This document shows, one piece after another, positions 1 to 9,357 of a stretch of 64,000 nt of DNA; position 1 is the first letter of the stretch, and each line of letters starts with the position of its first letter. The notes below the pieces were generated by a model that was not told the DNA's origin, ran no database searches, and saw only the letters and a program-made list of their open reading frames with translations. The stretch comes from Clostridioides difficile (GTDB lineage Bacteria > Bacillota > Clostridia > Peptostreptococcales > Peptostreptococcaceae), in NCBI RefSeq assembly GCF_001299635.1, contig NZ_JRHN01000039.1:62001-126000 (forward strand), given 5' to 3'. A program made the translations under genes and the position numbers.

Positions 1-1309
1 TGTATTGATTTTTTTTCATAAATGTCTTTTTTATAAATGAACATGCTTTCTTTAACATATAAAAATCTAATTCAATAATAAATCCACTTTTCTCAAATAA
101 TGGAATAAATTGATCTGGTGACAAAAATCCAAGTTCTGGAGAAAACCATCGTACAAGAGCTTCTGCACTTACAACGTTTAAAGAAGATATCTGAAATTTT
201 GGTTGCAAATACATATAAAATTCCTCATTTTCTAGTGCCTTGTGCATATAATTATAAATACTATTTTCCATTTGTAGTTGCTTTAACAGATTTTCATTAT
301 ACCATACAGTAGATGAAATCCCTCTCTTTTTACTTACCTTATGTGCAATATTTGCCTTATCCATTATAGAGTTAATAGATTTATAATCTAATTTCTCATC
401 TTCAACTAAATATGCACCTATACAATAAGATATAGTTTGAGTTACATTCATATTTAATTCAGATATTATGGAATCAGTCAGAATTTTACTAATTTCATCT
501 AATAGAGTCTCTCTATATTTTGCAAGTATCACAAAATTATCTGAACCAACTCTTGCACAAATTTCTTTAGTATTAAATGTCTTGGAAAGTGCGGTTGCAA
601 CTATTATTAAAACTTTATCACCATATTCATATCCATGTGTATCATTAATATATTTAAAATTGTCAATATCAATATTTAATAACACATATTCTCCCTTATG
701 TGCATGATGTAAAATTTCAATAGCTCTGTTTTCAAATGCAACTTGATTTTTTATTTTTGTCAAATTGTCAGTATAAAATATTTTATCAAATTTTCTTTTA
801 TTATAACATTCCCAAATCAATAGGCTTATTGTTGAGACTATAAGATAGATAAGTAATGCAGTAGCAAAGGTATGCAATTTTATGTCAGAATGTTTTTCAG
901 ATATAAAAATAACATCTCTAGATAGTGAAGAATATGTTTCGCTCAATCTGTATAATTCATCACCTGAACCACCATTTCTAACTTTTATAATTTCTTTTTT
1001 CATAGATTTCCACATAGAATCCATTTGAATTAATTTTTCTTGAAATTCTTTATTATCACACCTTTGTAATCCATTTTCTCCTTTACCTGTTCTTAGCTCT
1101 ATTAAAATGCTATCTAGTTGTTTTATCAAGTTATCATTTCTTTTATTATTCAACTCTTGTTTAACAACTTTTTGAGTTTCACTGCCAATGGTACTAGTAT
1201 AATTTATAATTTTAATATGTTCTATACTATTGTATAGGGAAAATATAAAAATTATAATAGCAACTAACCAAATAGTAGCATAAATTAAAAAATCATATTT
1301 TTTCTTCAT
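1..1309 (-). CDS. Membrane-anchored GGDEF-EAL protein, C-terminus cut by window edge
   Basis: The reading frame opens at ATG 1309, with GAGG eight bases upstream, and runs without a stop to the left edge, so only about 436 residues are visible. An N-terminal membrane segment (about residues 8-28) and a second one near 150-165 bracket an extracytoplasmic region. A GGDEF-fold domain follows in which the signature reads RVGSDNF, so cyclase activity is unlikely. Then an EAL domain begins: the motif AEALVRW is intact, and the visible part continues through SPDQFIPLFEKSG to the edge. EAL domains hydrolyse c-di-GMP to pGpG. The remaining metal ligands lie outside the window. Inferred role: a phosphodiesterase with a degenerate, possibly GTP-sensing, GGDEF domain that responds to an external or membrane signal. 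It stands beside a second c-di-GMP protein on the same strand. Confidence 0.88.
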   Translation of the reverse strand, partial: MKKKYDFLIYATIWLVAIIIFIFSLYNSIEHIKIINYTSTIGSETQKVVKQELNNKRNDNLIKQLDSILIELRTGKGENGLQRCDNKEFQEKLIQMDSMWKSMKKEIIKVRNGGSGDELYRLSETYSSLSRDVIFISEKHSDIKLHTFATALLIYLIVSTISLLIWECYNKRKFDKIFYTDNLTKIKNQVAFENRAIEILHHAHKGEYVLLNIDIDNFKYINDTHGYEYGDKVLIIVATALSKTFNTKEICARVGSDNFVILAKYRETLLDEISKILTDSIISELNMNVTQTISYCIGAYLVEDEKLDYKSINSIMDKANIAHKVSKKRGISSTVWYNENLLKQLQMENSIYNYMHKALENEEFYMYLQPKFQISSLNVVSAEALVRWFSPELGFLSPDQFIPLFEKSGFIIELDFYMLKKACSFIKKTFMKKNQY

Positions 1310-1507
1310 TATTGTTACCTCAATTATAATATATCTATATAATTTGCAAATGACTAATCACTTCTGAATCTCCCATAACTAAAGTCACAGGGTTCCTGTT
1401 TCATAGAATTTTGCATAATCAACACTTTGCAGTAGTATGTATTTACCTCAAATAGCTCTATCTTCTATATATCTAAGATAGACCAATCTCTGATAATATA
1501 GATTTTT

Positions 1508-4500
1508 TTAGATAGAAAACATACAATATGTGTTTTTTCCTTCTTCTTTTGCTCTATATAGAGCACTATCTGCATGATGATATAACTCATAAAATTGTTC
1601 TCCATCTTCTGGATATACAGAAATACCTATACTTACACTTATTTCAAAATATAAATCATCATACTTAAATGTACTATCTAGTATTTTTAATATATCAAGA
1701 CCTTTATTTTGTATACTTTCTTTTTCTCCACTGTACTCCATAAAAGCTATAAACTCATCACCTCCTACACGACCAACTATATCTGCTTTTCTAAAATTTC
1801 TTTTTAAACATTCAGCTAAGTCAACTAATATTTTATCTCCAAATACATGTCCCATAGTATCATTGACATATTTAAAATTATCTACATCAATCATAAACAG
1901 AGCATAACTTCTACTTCTATCACTCGATAGCAATATGTTTCTAATCTTTTCCTCAGTAGTGCTCTTATTTAGCAATCCTGTCATTAAATCATTTTGAGAT
2001 TGTTCAATTAATTTATTATACTCTTTCTTTTCTTCATCTATATTTCTTATTTTTCCTAGTATGGATATAGCAGTATCTCCAATCTTATCTGGTTCATTAA
2101 ACTCTATAGAACACCATAAATGCACATTATTTTTAGAGAGTATACGTATTTCTATTGTTTCTGGCTTGTTACCTCTCTGTGCCTCTTCTAAAGCATCCAG
2201 TAAGGTCTTACAATCATCTTCATAAATATTTAATAACTGTTCAGTAATTGTTGATTTTGGTTCTACTTGAAAAATATTGTAATAATTATCAGAAAATATT
2301 ATTGTATCATCCTTAAAATTATATTCAAATAAAATGTCACCCCATTGCTTTAATGCTTTTTGGTATCGATTAGCTAAATTATTAGATGTTCTATCTTTTT
2401 CTTCATAAGTTTCATCTGTTACGTCTACTATACTTGAATAAAAATACTGTTTCCCATCCTTATCATTTTCACATAACCTAGAAATTGTTTCTAAAGAAAT
2501 TAAACGATTATCTTTGCACCTGATGCGATAGTTGAGTGTAATTATATCTTTAGAATTAATTTGGCTTATTATATCACTTATTACATTTTTTCTATCTTTT
2601 TCAAAGATTAAATCAATATACTTTCCATCAAACTTGTTTTTTATTTCTTTTTCTGTATAACCTATTAATGATATAAAACTAGGAGAAATGTAATCTAAAG
2701 TGAAATCTTCATCAAAACGAATACATTTTACACAAGCAGGAATATTATCCAGCACTTTCCTGTATTTCCAATATGATTCTTCCATCTCTAAAGACCTCTT
2801 CTTAAGTCTATCATTTTCTACAATAACTACAATTAAGCTCTTAAATCCTTCTTTTCCTCTTACGACATTACCTGTTCCGAGTATCCATATAGGTGTTCCA
2901 TCAGATTTTACTACTCTAAATTCAATAGTTACTATATCACTAATTCCAAGTTGTCTCCTAATTTCATAATTTACATATTCTATATCATCTTGATGAACAA
3001 ATCCTAATGCTTGATTCTTAAATTTTTCTTCCATCTCTTTAATTGTATAACCAAGCATTCTACGATACCCTTCATTACATGTAAGAAAAGTAAATTCATG
3101 GTCCATTCCAACTTGAAATATACCTGCATATGCATTATCTATCAGTTCTTTTATATTCATTGAATGCGTTGGAGTGAGTGCAGAATATACCATGCTCTTT
3201 TCCTTTTCTAAAGAAACGTCTTTTGATATAATATCTTCCTGATAGTTAAATGAATCAACATATTTTTCAAAATAATATTCATGAAACTTATCTGCATTTA
3301 TAGGCTCTTTATAATAAAACCCTTGCAGTATTTCTGGTCTCATCTGTTCAATAATTTTTAAAGTTTCCTTATCTTCAATTCCTTCAACATAGACTGTCAT
3401 ATTCATACTGTGACACAAGTTAATAATTTGTGAAACAATTTTTTGGTCTGTTACATCATATGTAATACGATTTAAAAGAGTATGATTAATTTTTAAAGAA
3501 TCTGCACTTAATTCACGAAAAATTTCTAAGGATGAATGTTTCGCTCCAAAACTATCAAAGGTAATCTTAATGCCTTGACTTCGAAGAAAATCGAAAGAAC
3601 GTCTTATTTCTTCTATTTTTTTTATAGTATTATCTTCTGTCAATTCCAATGTTATTAGAGATGGTGGCACACCTTCTTTTCTTATAGTATCTAAAATAAA
3701 GAACTTGAAGCTAGGGTTTTCAAGTTGTTGATATGATACATTTATGTTCATCTTGAAATTTGGCATATATTTTATCCATATATTCAGTTGTTTTAAAGCA
3801 GTTCTAATTATCCATTGACTAACTTTATCCATAAGTCCAGAAGATTCTAAAAAAGGTATAAACTCAGTTGGGCCAAGTTTCATTTCAAAATTAGGATTCT
3901 TCCAACGAAGTAATACTTCACATCCATATAGTTTCTTATTATCAGCAAAAATGAGTGGTTGATAATTTAAATAAAATCCTTTAAAATCATTTAACACACT
4001 TTCTCTTAGATACTCTATCAATTTTATAGAATACTGAGAAAAAGTTAACTTATCCTTTGAGTAGACAAGGAGAGTCTTTTTTCCTTGTTTCTTTGCCCTC
4101 TCAAAAGTAACACGTGCATTTTGGTACAATGAATCACAATCTATACCATCCTTAGGATAAAAACAAATACTTCCTGATATAGTAAATGAAATAGCATGTC
4201 CATTAATCTGTTTTATACATTGTGCTACATCCTGAAACCTATTAAATAGTTTTATTAATTCATAACAATCTCCATCTGGATACAAAACTCCAAAGCCATT
4301 TCCATCCAATCTATATAAACTTACATCTTCAGGTAAAAAGGGTAAAATAGCTCTAGAAAATTTTTTTAAAACCTTATCTCCAAATGAGTAAGAATATAAA
4401 TTATTAATTTGCTCAAAATCATCTATTCCAATAAACATAATTCCATATGGATTCTTCTGATTTTCTAAGCTTGAAAGCATCATCCTAAAATTATAATTCC

Positions 4501-4549
4501 CATTTAAATTCGTTAATTTATCTATAATATTATTAGTTAATGTCTCCAT
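1508..4549 (-). CDS. Multidomain c-di-GMP protein: degenerate GGDEF - EAL - PAS repeats - intact GGDEF
   Basis: The start is set at ATG 4549, where a GAGGGGG site lies eight bases upstream. An in-frame ATG at 4591 has no ribosome site. The 1013-aa product has no obvious membrane segment. In order it shows a GGDEF-fold domain with signature DGNGF (about 82-86), an EAL-type domain (EVLLRW near 211), two or three PAS-like regions (about 460-830) and a C-terminal GGDEF domain with an intact RVGGDEF (about 927-933). An RxxD inhibitory site (RKAD) sits exactly five residues before GGDEF. The EAL domain keeps NINVSYQQL and ELTED but has DSFG where active enzymes have DDFG, and KIN instead of KID, so phosphodiesterase activity is doubtful. 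Inferred role: a PAS-controlled, product-inhibited diguanylate cyclase. Cyclase at one end and EAL near the other is an uncommon order. Confidence 0.9.
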   Translation of the reverse strand: METLTNNIIDKLTNLNGNYNFRMMLSSLENQKNPYGIMFIGIDDFEQINNLYSYSFGDKVLKKFSRAILPFLPEDVSLYRLDGNGFGVLYPDGDCYELIKLFNRFQDVAQCIKQINGHAISFTISGSICFYPKDGIDCDSLYQNARVTFERAKKQGKKTLLVYSKDKLTFSQYSIKLIEYLRESVLNDFKGFYLNYQPLIFADNKKLYGCEVLLRWKNPNFEMKLGPTEFIPFLESSGLMDKVSQWIIRTALKQLNIWIKYMPNFKMNINVSYQQLENPSFKFFILDTIRKEGVPPSLITLELTEDNTIKKIEEIRRSFDFLRSQGIKITFDSFGAKHSSLEIFRELSADSLKINHTLLNRITYDVTDQKIVSQIINLCHSMNMTVYVEGIEDKETLKIIEQMRPEILQGFYYKEPINADKFHEYYFEKYVDSFNYQEDIISKDVSLEKEKSMVYSALTPTHSMNIKELIDNAYAGIFQVGMDHEFTFLTCNEGYRRMLGYTIKEMEEKFKNQALGFVHQDDIEYVNYEIRRQLGISDIVTIEFRVVKSDGTPIWILGTGNVVRGKEGFKSLIVVIVENDRLKKRSLEMEESYWKYRKVLDNIPACVKCIRFDEDFTLDYISPSFISLIGYTEKEIKNKFDGKYIDLIFEKDRKNVISDIISQINSKDIITLNYRIRCKDNRLISLETISRLCENDKDGKQYFYSSIVDVTDETYEEKDRTSNNLANRYQKALKQWGDILFEYNFKDDTIIFSDNYYNIFQVEPKSTITEQLLNIYEDDCKTLLDALEEAQRGNKPETIEIRILSKNNVHLWCSIEFNEPDKIGDTAISILGKIRNIDEEKKEYNKLIEQSQNDLMTGLLNKSTTEEKIRNILLSSDRSRSYALFMIDVDNFKYVNDTMGHVFGDKILVDLAECLKRNFRKADIVGRVGGDEFIAFMEYSGEKESIQNKGLDILKILDSTFKYDDLYFEISVSIGISVYPEDGEQFYELYHHADSALYRAKEEGKNTYCMFSI

Positions 4550-5130
4550 TAATCCATCCCCCTCAAATTTCAAACTTTTTGAAATAAACATTTATCTATT
4601 ATTTTTTTATTTTACTAACATTTTATATCTCTGAAAGTTTTTATGTGTATAATAAATCATTACCTAATTCAAAAGCTATTTTAAATATTAGTCTACTTTA
4701 AATTTAATCATCAAGTAAATGACATTGAAGATGGAATATCTAATTTATTTTAATAAACAATTAAAGTACCATTTACCTAGAATTTAACTCTTTGAATTTA
4801 TTTTATCACATTATGGAAATATATTCCTTTTTTTTGAGATATTACTTAAATTATACATATACTTGTACAATAAAAGCAACAATCTACTTATCTATTATTA
4901 ATTATGTTTAAAAATAAAATTTATAAATATATAATAAACTAATTACATTTAGATATATATATTATAAAAAGATAATAAAATTAAGAATATCGATATTATT
5001 AAACAAAAAAATACTTTTTAATGACAATTCTCGTATACAAAACAAATATATACTACAAACATAGTATATATTTGTAAAGCAATACCTATTTTATATAATC
5101 CACTTAATATATTCTAAATCATTAAACAAT
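4550..5130. other. AT-rich intergenic stretch without a gene
   Basis: About 580 bases between the c-di-GMP gene and the hairpin after cdsA. No open frame with a ribosome site and no recognisable RNA was found. It holds a perfect 13-bp inverted repeat (5043-5055 with 5062-5074, six-base loop) made almost only of A and T, with no U tract on either side. In many Firmicutes cdsA is followed by dxr and rseP; here this gap and the c-di-GMP genes follow instead. Confidence 0.6.
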
Positions 5131-5195
5131 GAAAATAGCCATGTAACTAAACAATCGCAGAATCTTCTGCTTTTAGAAGTTACATAGCTATTTTC
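5131..5195 (-). terminator. Long hairpin after cdsA, probable terminator
   Basis: An 18-base arm (5131-5148) pairs with 5178-5195, with one G-U type mismatch, and the loop contains a second small stem (GCAG/CTGC). It lies 40 bases past the cdsA stop. No strong U tract follows on either strand, so rho-independent termination is plausible but not certain. Confidence 0.5.
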
Positions 5196-5234
5196 ATTAC
5201 TAGCAATTATAGACTGCTCTTTTAAAACCAATCT

Positions 5235-6014
5235 TTATCTAATAAAAAATTTAATAGCACTATACACAAAAGGTGCAACTAATATAACGCTATCGAATCT
5301 ATCTAATATACCCCCGTGACCAGGTATTATCTTTCCATAATCCTTTATCCCTACATATCTCTTTATAGAAGATGCAAATAAATCTCCTAATTGAGCTATT
5401 ATACTTCCTATGCTTCCTATTATTGCTAATTGAAGCAAATTAATACCAAATAAATATCCAAATATAATACAACAAAGTGTACTTCCTATTATTCCTCCAA
5501 TAGCTCCTTCTACAGTCTTTTTAGGACTCACTTTAGGAATTAACTTATGTTTTCCAAGTAAATAGCCACTAAAATATGCAAATATATCTGTCATAAAAGA
5601 TATAACAAATATAAGCCATACATAGATATTACCTTTTTCAAAACCATTTATAGTTATAACTATAAAATCTAAAAACACTCCTATATAAAAAATCCCTAAA
5701 AACGTAATCGAAACATCTATAACATTGTTTTTGCCCATCAACATATAAATTATACTTGCTAAAAATAAAATGAAAATCATTGCATAAGTATACTCTAATG
5801 GTAAGTTGAAAATATTTTTTATAGCTAAATAAATAGAAAATATATATCCAATAATGAAGATTGGATTTATATCTTTTATTTTAAACGCCTTATAAAACTC
5901 ATGTAATGCAATATAAACTATTGCCATCTCAGCTATATATAAAGGAATCCCTCCATATACAACAAATAGAAATAATGGAACCAGAGCTAGTGAAGCAATA
6001 ATTCTTGTAAGCAT
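5235..6014 (-). CDS. cdsA: Phosphatidate cytidylyltransferase
   Basis: Converts phosphatidic acid and CTP to CDP-diacylglycerol, the precursor of membrane phospholipids. The 259-aa protein is almost entirely hydrophobic, with about seven to eight membrane segments. It ends with the family signature: SSIKRYVGIKDYGKIIPGHG followed by GILDRFD, containing the K-D and H-G-G...D-R...D residues. SPKKTVEG in the middle is also typical. The ATG lies 12 bases after the uppS stop, so the two are translated in sequence as the last genes of the rpsB-tsf-pyrH-frr-uppS-cdsA block. Length is normal for the family. Confidence 0.96.
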   Translation of the reverse strand: MLTRIIASLALVPLFLFVVYGGIPLYIAEMAIVYIALHEFYKAFKIKDINPIFIIGYIFSIYLAIKNIFNLPLEYTYAMIFILFLASIIYMLMGKNNVIDVSITFLGIFYIGVFLDFIVITINGFEKGNIYVWLIFVISFMTDIFAYFSGYLLGKHKLIPKVSPKKTVEGAIGGIIGSTLCCIIFGYLFGINLLQLAIIGSIGSIIAQLGDLFASSIKRYVGIKDYGKIIPGHGGILDRFDSVILVAPFVYSAIKFFIR

Positions 6015-6026
6015 AAAATAATCTCC

Positions 6027-6761
6027 TTACTTAAGTCCTCCAAATCTTCTATCTCTTTTTTGATATACATAAATAGCCTTTTGTAATTCTTCTTTATTAA
6101 AATCAGGCCAATGTATATCAGTGAAGTAAAACTCAGAATAAGCAACTTCCCAAAGTAAAAAGTTACTCAATCTTTGTTCACCGCTTGTTCTTATTACCAA
6201 GTCTGGATCTGGTATAGACTTTGTGCTTAAATAGTTTTTTATAATATCTTCATCAATATTGTTTATATCTATTTTACCACTTTCACAATTTTTTACTATA
6301 TCTATAAGAGCATTTTTTATATCTGCCCTACTTCCATAGTTTAATGCTAAATTTAAGTTAACTCCTGTATTGTCTTTTGTCATTTCCTTAGCTGAGTTTA
6401 ATTCTCTTATACAAGTCTTTGGTAAAGCACTTATATCTCCTATAGCTGTTACTTTTACATTATTTTGATGAAGCTCAGCTATTTCATTTCTTAAGTATGT
6501 AGATAATAAGTTCATAAGTGTATCAACTTCAATTTTTGGTCTCTTCCAATTTTCTGTTGAAAATGCATATAATGTCAAGTGCTTAACTCCTAAATTTGAG
6601 CATTCTTTTACTATATCTCTTATAGTTTCTACTCCAGCCTTATGTCCTGCAGTTCTTGGAAGAAATCTAGATTTTGCCCATCTTCCATTCCCATCCATTA
6701 TAATAGCAATATGAGTAGGTATGTTATTTAAGTCTATGTCATACATAATGTTGTTATTCAT
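6027..6761 (-). CDS. uppS: Isoprenyl transferase (undecaprenyl diphosphate synthase)
   Basis: Cis-prenyltransferase that extends farnesyl diphosphate with isopentenyl units to the C55 carrier used for peptidoglycan and other wall polymers. The 244-aa protein shows the catalytic N-terminal motif IIMDGNGRWAKSR (about 19-31), FSTENWKRP, and the C-terminal substrate motif LVIRTSGEQRLSNFLLWE. The ATG at 6761 has GGAGG six bases before it, so it is preferred over the in-frame ATG five codons later. It follows the 67-aa gene by 28 bases and precedes cdsA by 12 bases, the usual Firmicute order. Confidence 0.97.
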   Translation of the reverse strand: MNNNIMYDIDLNNIPTHIAIIMDGNGRWAKSRFLPRTAGHKAGVETIRDIVKECSNLGVKHLTLYAFSTENWKRPKIEVDTLMNLLSTYLRNEIAELHQNNVKVTAIGDISALPKTCIRELNSAKEMTKDNTGVNLNLALNYGSRADIKNALIDIVKNCESGKIDINNIDEDIIKNYLSTKSIPDPDLVIRTSGEQRLSNFLLWEVAYSEFYFTDIHWPDFNKEELQKAIYVYQKRDRRFGGLK

Positions 6762-6789
6762 ATTTTGCCTCCAATATTGTTCTGACTCC

Positions 6790-6993
6790 TTAAACTAAGG
6801 AGTCAGAAAAGTATGTGATTATTAGTTCTACATTATCACCTATCTCAGATATTTTTATAACTCTAGGAACTACAAGTTTATCTTTATCCTTTTTGCCTTC
6901 AATCGATTTTATAGTATAAGTTATATTTTGTTCATCAAAATATTTTTTTACCTCATCTACATGAAGACCTAAAAGGTTATAATATTTTTTCAA
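6790..6993 (-). CDS. Small conserved-type protein between frr and uppS, function unknown
   Basis: A 67-aa soluble protein whose ATG is two bases from the frr stop, so it is almost certainly co-translated with frr. It begins MKKYYNLLGLHVDEVKKYF and contains a charged loop (KGKKDKDK type) followed by two probable beta strands (VVPRVIKISE and NVELIITYF). The spacing vaguely recalls one half of a PASTA domain, but the resemblance is too weak for an assignment. I do not recognise a named family. Its fixed place inside a ribosome/isoprenoid operon suggests a conserved housekeeping role. Confidence 0.7.
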   Translation of the reverse strand: MKKYYNLLGLHVDEVKKYFDEQNITYTIKSIEGKKDKDKLVVPRVIKISEIGDNVELIITYFSDSLV

Positions 6994-6995
6994 TA

Positions 6996-7553
6996 TTATA
7001 CCTCCATTATATCCTTTTCTTTTTTAGATAATAATGCATCTATTTCTTTTATAAATTTATCAGTCATTTTTTGAACTTCATCTTGTGCTTTCTTTGACTC
7101 ATCTTCAGTTAATTCTCCGCCTTTTTCCATTTTTTTAATCTTTTCATTGGCGTCTCTTCTTTCATTTCTTATTCTAACTTTAAATTCTTCTGCAGCTTTA
7201 CTAGCTTTTTTAGCTAGTTCTTTTCTTCTTTCTTCTGTTAAAGCAGGTACAGAAAGTCTTATAACTTCGCCATCATTTGATGGATTTAATCCTAAATCTG
7301 AATTAGATATAGCTTTTTCTATTTCATGCATAGCAGATTTATCCCAAGGAGATATCATCAATACTCTTGGTTCTGGTACAGATATAGCACCAATTTGATT
7401 TATCGGAGTTGGAGTTCCATAATAATCAACTCTTATCTTGTCTAACATTTGTGCATTAGCTCTTCCTGCTCTTATAGTCCCAAATTCAAATTTCAGAGCA
7501 TCAATTGTCCCATTCATTTTCTCTTCTAACTGCTTATGTATTTCTAGTTTCAT
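6996..7553 (-). CDS. frr: Ribosome recycling factor
   Basis: Together with EF-G it splits post-termination ribosomes and releases mRNA. The 185-aa length is the family norm. Diagnostic segments are FGTIRAGRANAQMLDKI (about 25-41), the VDYYGTPTPINQI region, the proline/isoleucine-rich segment VLMISPWDKS, and the long C-terminal helix that includes RNERRDANEKIKKMEKGGEL. It follows pyrH by 25 bases in the classic pyrH-frr pair, and the 67-aa gene starts two bases after its stop. Confidence 0.97.
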   Translation of the reverse strand: MKLEIHKQLEEKMNGTIDALKFEFGTIRAGRANAQMLDKIRVDYYGTPTPINQIGAISVPEPRVLMISPWDKSAMHEIEKAISNSDLGLNPSNDGEVIRLSVPALTEERRKELAKKASKAAEEFKVRIRNERRDANEKIKKMEKGGELTEDESKKAQDEVQKMTDKFIKEIDALLSKKEKDIMEV

Positions 7554-7578
7554 AATTTTACTCCTCCTTCATTCTTCA

Positions 7579-8283
7579 TTATTTTACAGTAGTTCCTATA
7601 TTTTCACCTTTTACTGCTCTTATTATATTCTCTGTTGTAAGCTCAAATACCTTTATTGGAATCTTATTATCCATACATAAAGATGTAGCTGTAGAGTCCA
7701 TTACTTTTAATTCTTTTTGTATAACTTCCATATAACTTAATTCTGTAAATTTCTTAGCATCTGCATGTACTTTTGGATCCTTGTCATATACTGCATCAAC
7801 ATTTTTAGCTAACAGGATAACTTCTGCTTCCATTTCAGCAGCACGTAAAGCAGCAGTTGTATCTGTTGTAAAGTAAGGGTTTCCTGTTCCTGCACCAAAT
7901 ATAACAACTCTTTCCTTTTCTAAATGTCTAACTGCTCTTCTTCTTATATATGGCTCTGCAATTTGTCTCATATCTATAGCAGTTTGAACTCTTGTAGCAA
8001 CCTCTATATTTTCTAGTGCATCTTGTAATGCCATCGCATTCATAACTGTAGCTAACATTCCTATATAATCAGCAGTAGTTCTGTCCATTCCTTCGCTAGT
8101 TCTACCTCTCCAGAAGTTTCCTCCACCTACTACTACAGCTACTTCAACACCTATTTCTTGTATTTTTTTAATAGCAATAGCAATATCATTAACTACATCA
8201 TTGTTTATACCAAAACCTCTTTCTCCAGCTAATGCTTCTCCACTTAATTTTAACAATACCCTTTTGTACATTGGTTTATCCAT
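7579..8283 (-). CDS. pyrH: UMP kinase
   Basis: Bacterial hexameric UMP kinase of the amino-acid-kinase fold; makes UDP for pyrimidine nucleotide and wall precursor synthesis. The 234-aa protein starts with the nucleotide-binding segment [18 protein letters not shown] and has [33 protein letters not shown] and the acceptor-site region [19 protein letters not shown]. Length is normal. It lies downstream of tsf, separated by a strong intrinsic-terminator hairpin (8332-8358), so its level may be set by read-through or by a promoter in the short gap. Confidence 0.97.
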   Translation of the reverse strand: MDKPMYKRVLLKLSGEALAGERGFGINNDVVNDIAIAIKKIQEIGVEVAVVVGGGNFWRGRTSEGMDRTTADYIGMLATVMNAMALQDALENIEVATRVQTAIDMRQIAEPYIRRRAVRHLEKERVVIFGAGTGNPYFTTDTTAALRAAEMEAEVILLAKNVDAVYDKDPKVHADAKKFTELSYMEVIQKELKVMDSTATSLCMDNKIPIKVFELTTENIIRAVKGENIGTTVK

Positions 8284-8331
8284 CAGAAACCTCCTATTTC
8301 AATCCTTCATATCCATTTTTTTCTATTTTTT

Positions 8332-8358
8332 AAAAAAGAGAACACCTGCGTGTTCTCT
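8332..8358 (-). terminator. Intrinsic terminator between tsf and pyrH
   Basis: GAGAACAC (8338-8345) pairs with GTGTTCTC (8350-8357) around a four-base loop. On the minus strand the stem is followed by a run of six T. It lies ten bases past the tsf stop and 50 bases before the pyrH start, so it should reduce transcription from rpsB-tsf into pyrH-frr-uppS-cdsA. Confidence 0.8.
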
Positions 8359-8367
8359 CTTTGGTTA

Positions 8368-9279
8368 TTACTTAAGTTGCTTCGCAACTTCTTCTGCAAA
8401 GTTTTCTTCTCTCTTTTGTATACCTTCACCAACTTCGAATCTCACAACTTTAACAACTTTTATATCAGAACCTACTGCTTTAGCAACATCAGCAACTAAT
8501 TGTTTAACAGTTATATCTGGATTTTTAACGAAAGTTTGCTCTAATAAACAAACCTCTTTTAATTCTTTTTCTAATCTTCCTTTAACCATTTTTTCAACTA
8601 TATTAGCTGGCTTTCCTTCATTTAAAGCTTGTTGAGTTAATACTTCTGTTTCATGTGCTATGTATTCAGCATCTACTTCATGTCTTGAAACGTACTTAGG
8701 ATTCATAGCAGCAACTTGCATAGCTACATCTTTACCTAATTCTAAAACTTTAGCATCTCTAGCTTCTGTTTCCATTTCAACAAGAACACCTATTTTTCCG
8801 CCACCATGAATGTATCCAGCAACTTGTCCATTAGTTACAACTTTAGCAAATCTTCTAAAGTCTAATTTTTCACCGATTTTTGCAACTCTATTATTTAAAA
8901 CTTCTTGTAAAGTTATTCCTTCTCTATGAGTCTCACCTAATAAAGAAGCTACATCTTCTTTATCAGTAGCTAATGCCATACAAGCAGCATCTTTAACGAA
9001 TACTTTGAAGTCTTCATTTTTAGCAACGAAATCTGTTTCTGAGTTAACTTCTACCATAGAAGCAACTGTATTATCATCATTCATTTCTATCGCAACTAGA
9101 CCTTCAGCAGCAACTCTACCAGCTTTTTTAGCAGCTTTTGATAATCCTTTTTCTCTTAATAAATCTACTGCTTTTTCCATATTTCCTTCAGCTTCTTGTA
9201 AAGCTTTCTTGCAGTCCATCATTCCTGCGCCTGTACTTTCTCTTAACTCTTTTACCATTTGAGCAGTTATATTAGCCAT
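8368..9279 (-). CDS. tsf: Translation elongation factor Ts
   Basis: Guanine-nucleotide exchange factor for EF-Tu. The 303-aa protein opens with the UBA-like domain (ITAQMVKELRESTGAGMMDC then KKALQEAEGNMEKAVDLL) and carries the EF-Tu contact motif SETDFVAKNEDF (about 80-91). Two dimerisation-type repeats follow (VAGYIHGGGKIGVLVE and the C-terminal VRFEVGEGIQKREENFAEEV). Length matches full-size EF-Ts. It is the second gene after rpsB. Confidence 0.97.
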   Translation of the reverse strand: MANITAQMVKELRESTGAGMMDCKKALQEAEGNMEKAVDLLREKGLSKAAKKAGRVAAEGLVAIEMNDDNTVASMVEVNSETDFVAKNEDFKVFVKDAACMALATDKEDVASLLGETHREGITLQEVLNNRVAKIGEKLDFRRFAKVVTNGQVAGYIHGGGKIGVLVEMETEARDAKVLELGKDVAMQVAAMNPKYVSRHEVDAEYIAHETEVLTQQALNEGKPANIVEKMVKGRLEKELKEVCLLEQTFVKNPDITVKQLVADVAKAVGSDIKVVKVVRFEVGEGIQKREENFAEEVAKQLK

Positions 9280-9317
9280 TTTTTAAGTTTCCTCCTACTT
9301 ATTCTATTCCATATTAT

Positions 9318-9344
9318 AAATGGTAAGGGCGACCCTTACCATTT
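9318..9344 (-). other. Perfect 12-bp hairpin between rpsB and tsf
   Basis: AAATGGTAAGGG (9318-9329) and its complement (9333-9344) flank a three-base loop in the 78-base gap. No U tract follows on the minus strand, so it looks like an RNA-processing or stability element that can set different rpsB and tsf levels, rather than a full terminator. Confidence 0.6.
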
Positions 9345-9357
9345 AATTGTCAAATTA

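Noticed and set aside
1310-1507. A c-di-GMP riboswitch between the two c-di-GMP genes
   Set aside because: A CAGG/CCTG stem is visible, but the conserved GEMM core sequences and second helix were not found.
2700-2969. Plus-strand ORFs opposite the long minus-strand genes (for example here and at 7147, 8201, 53165)
   Set aside because: They are antisense shadows of genes with strong protein motifs and lack ribosome sites.
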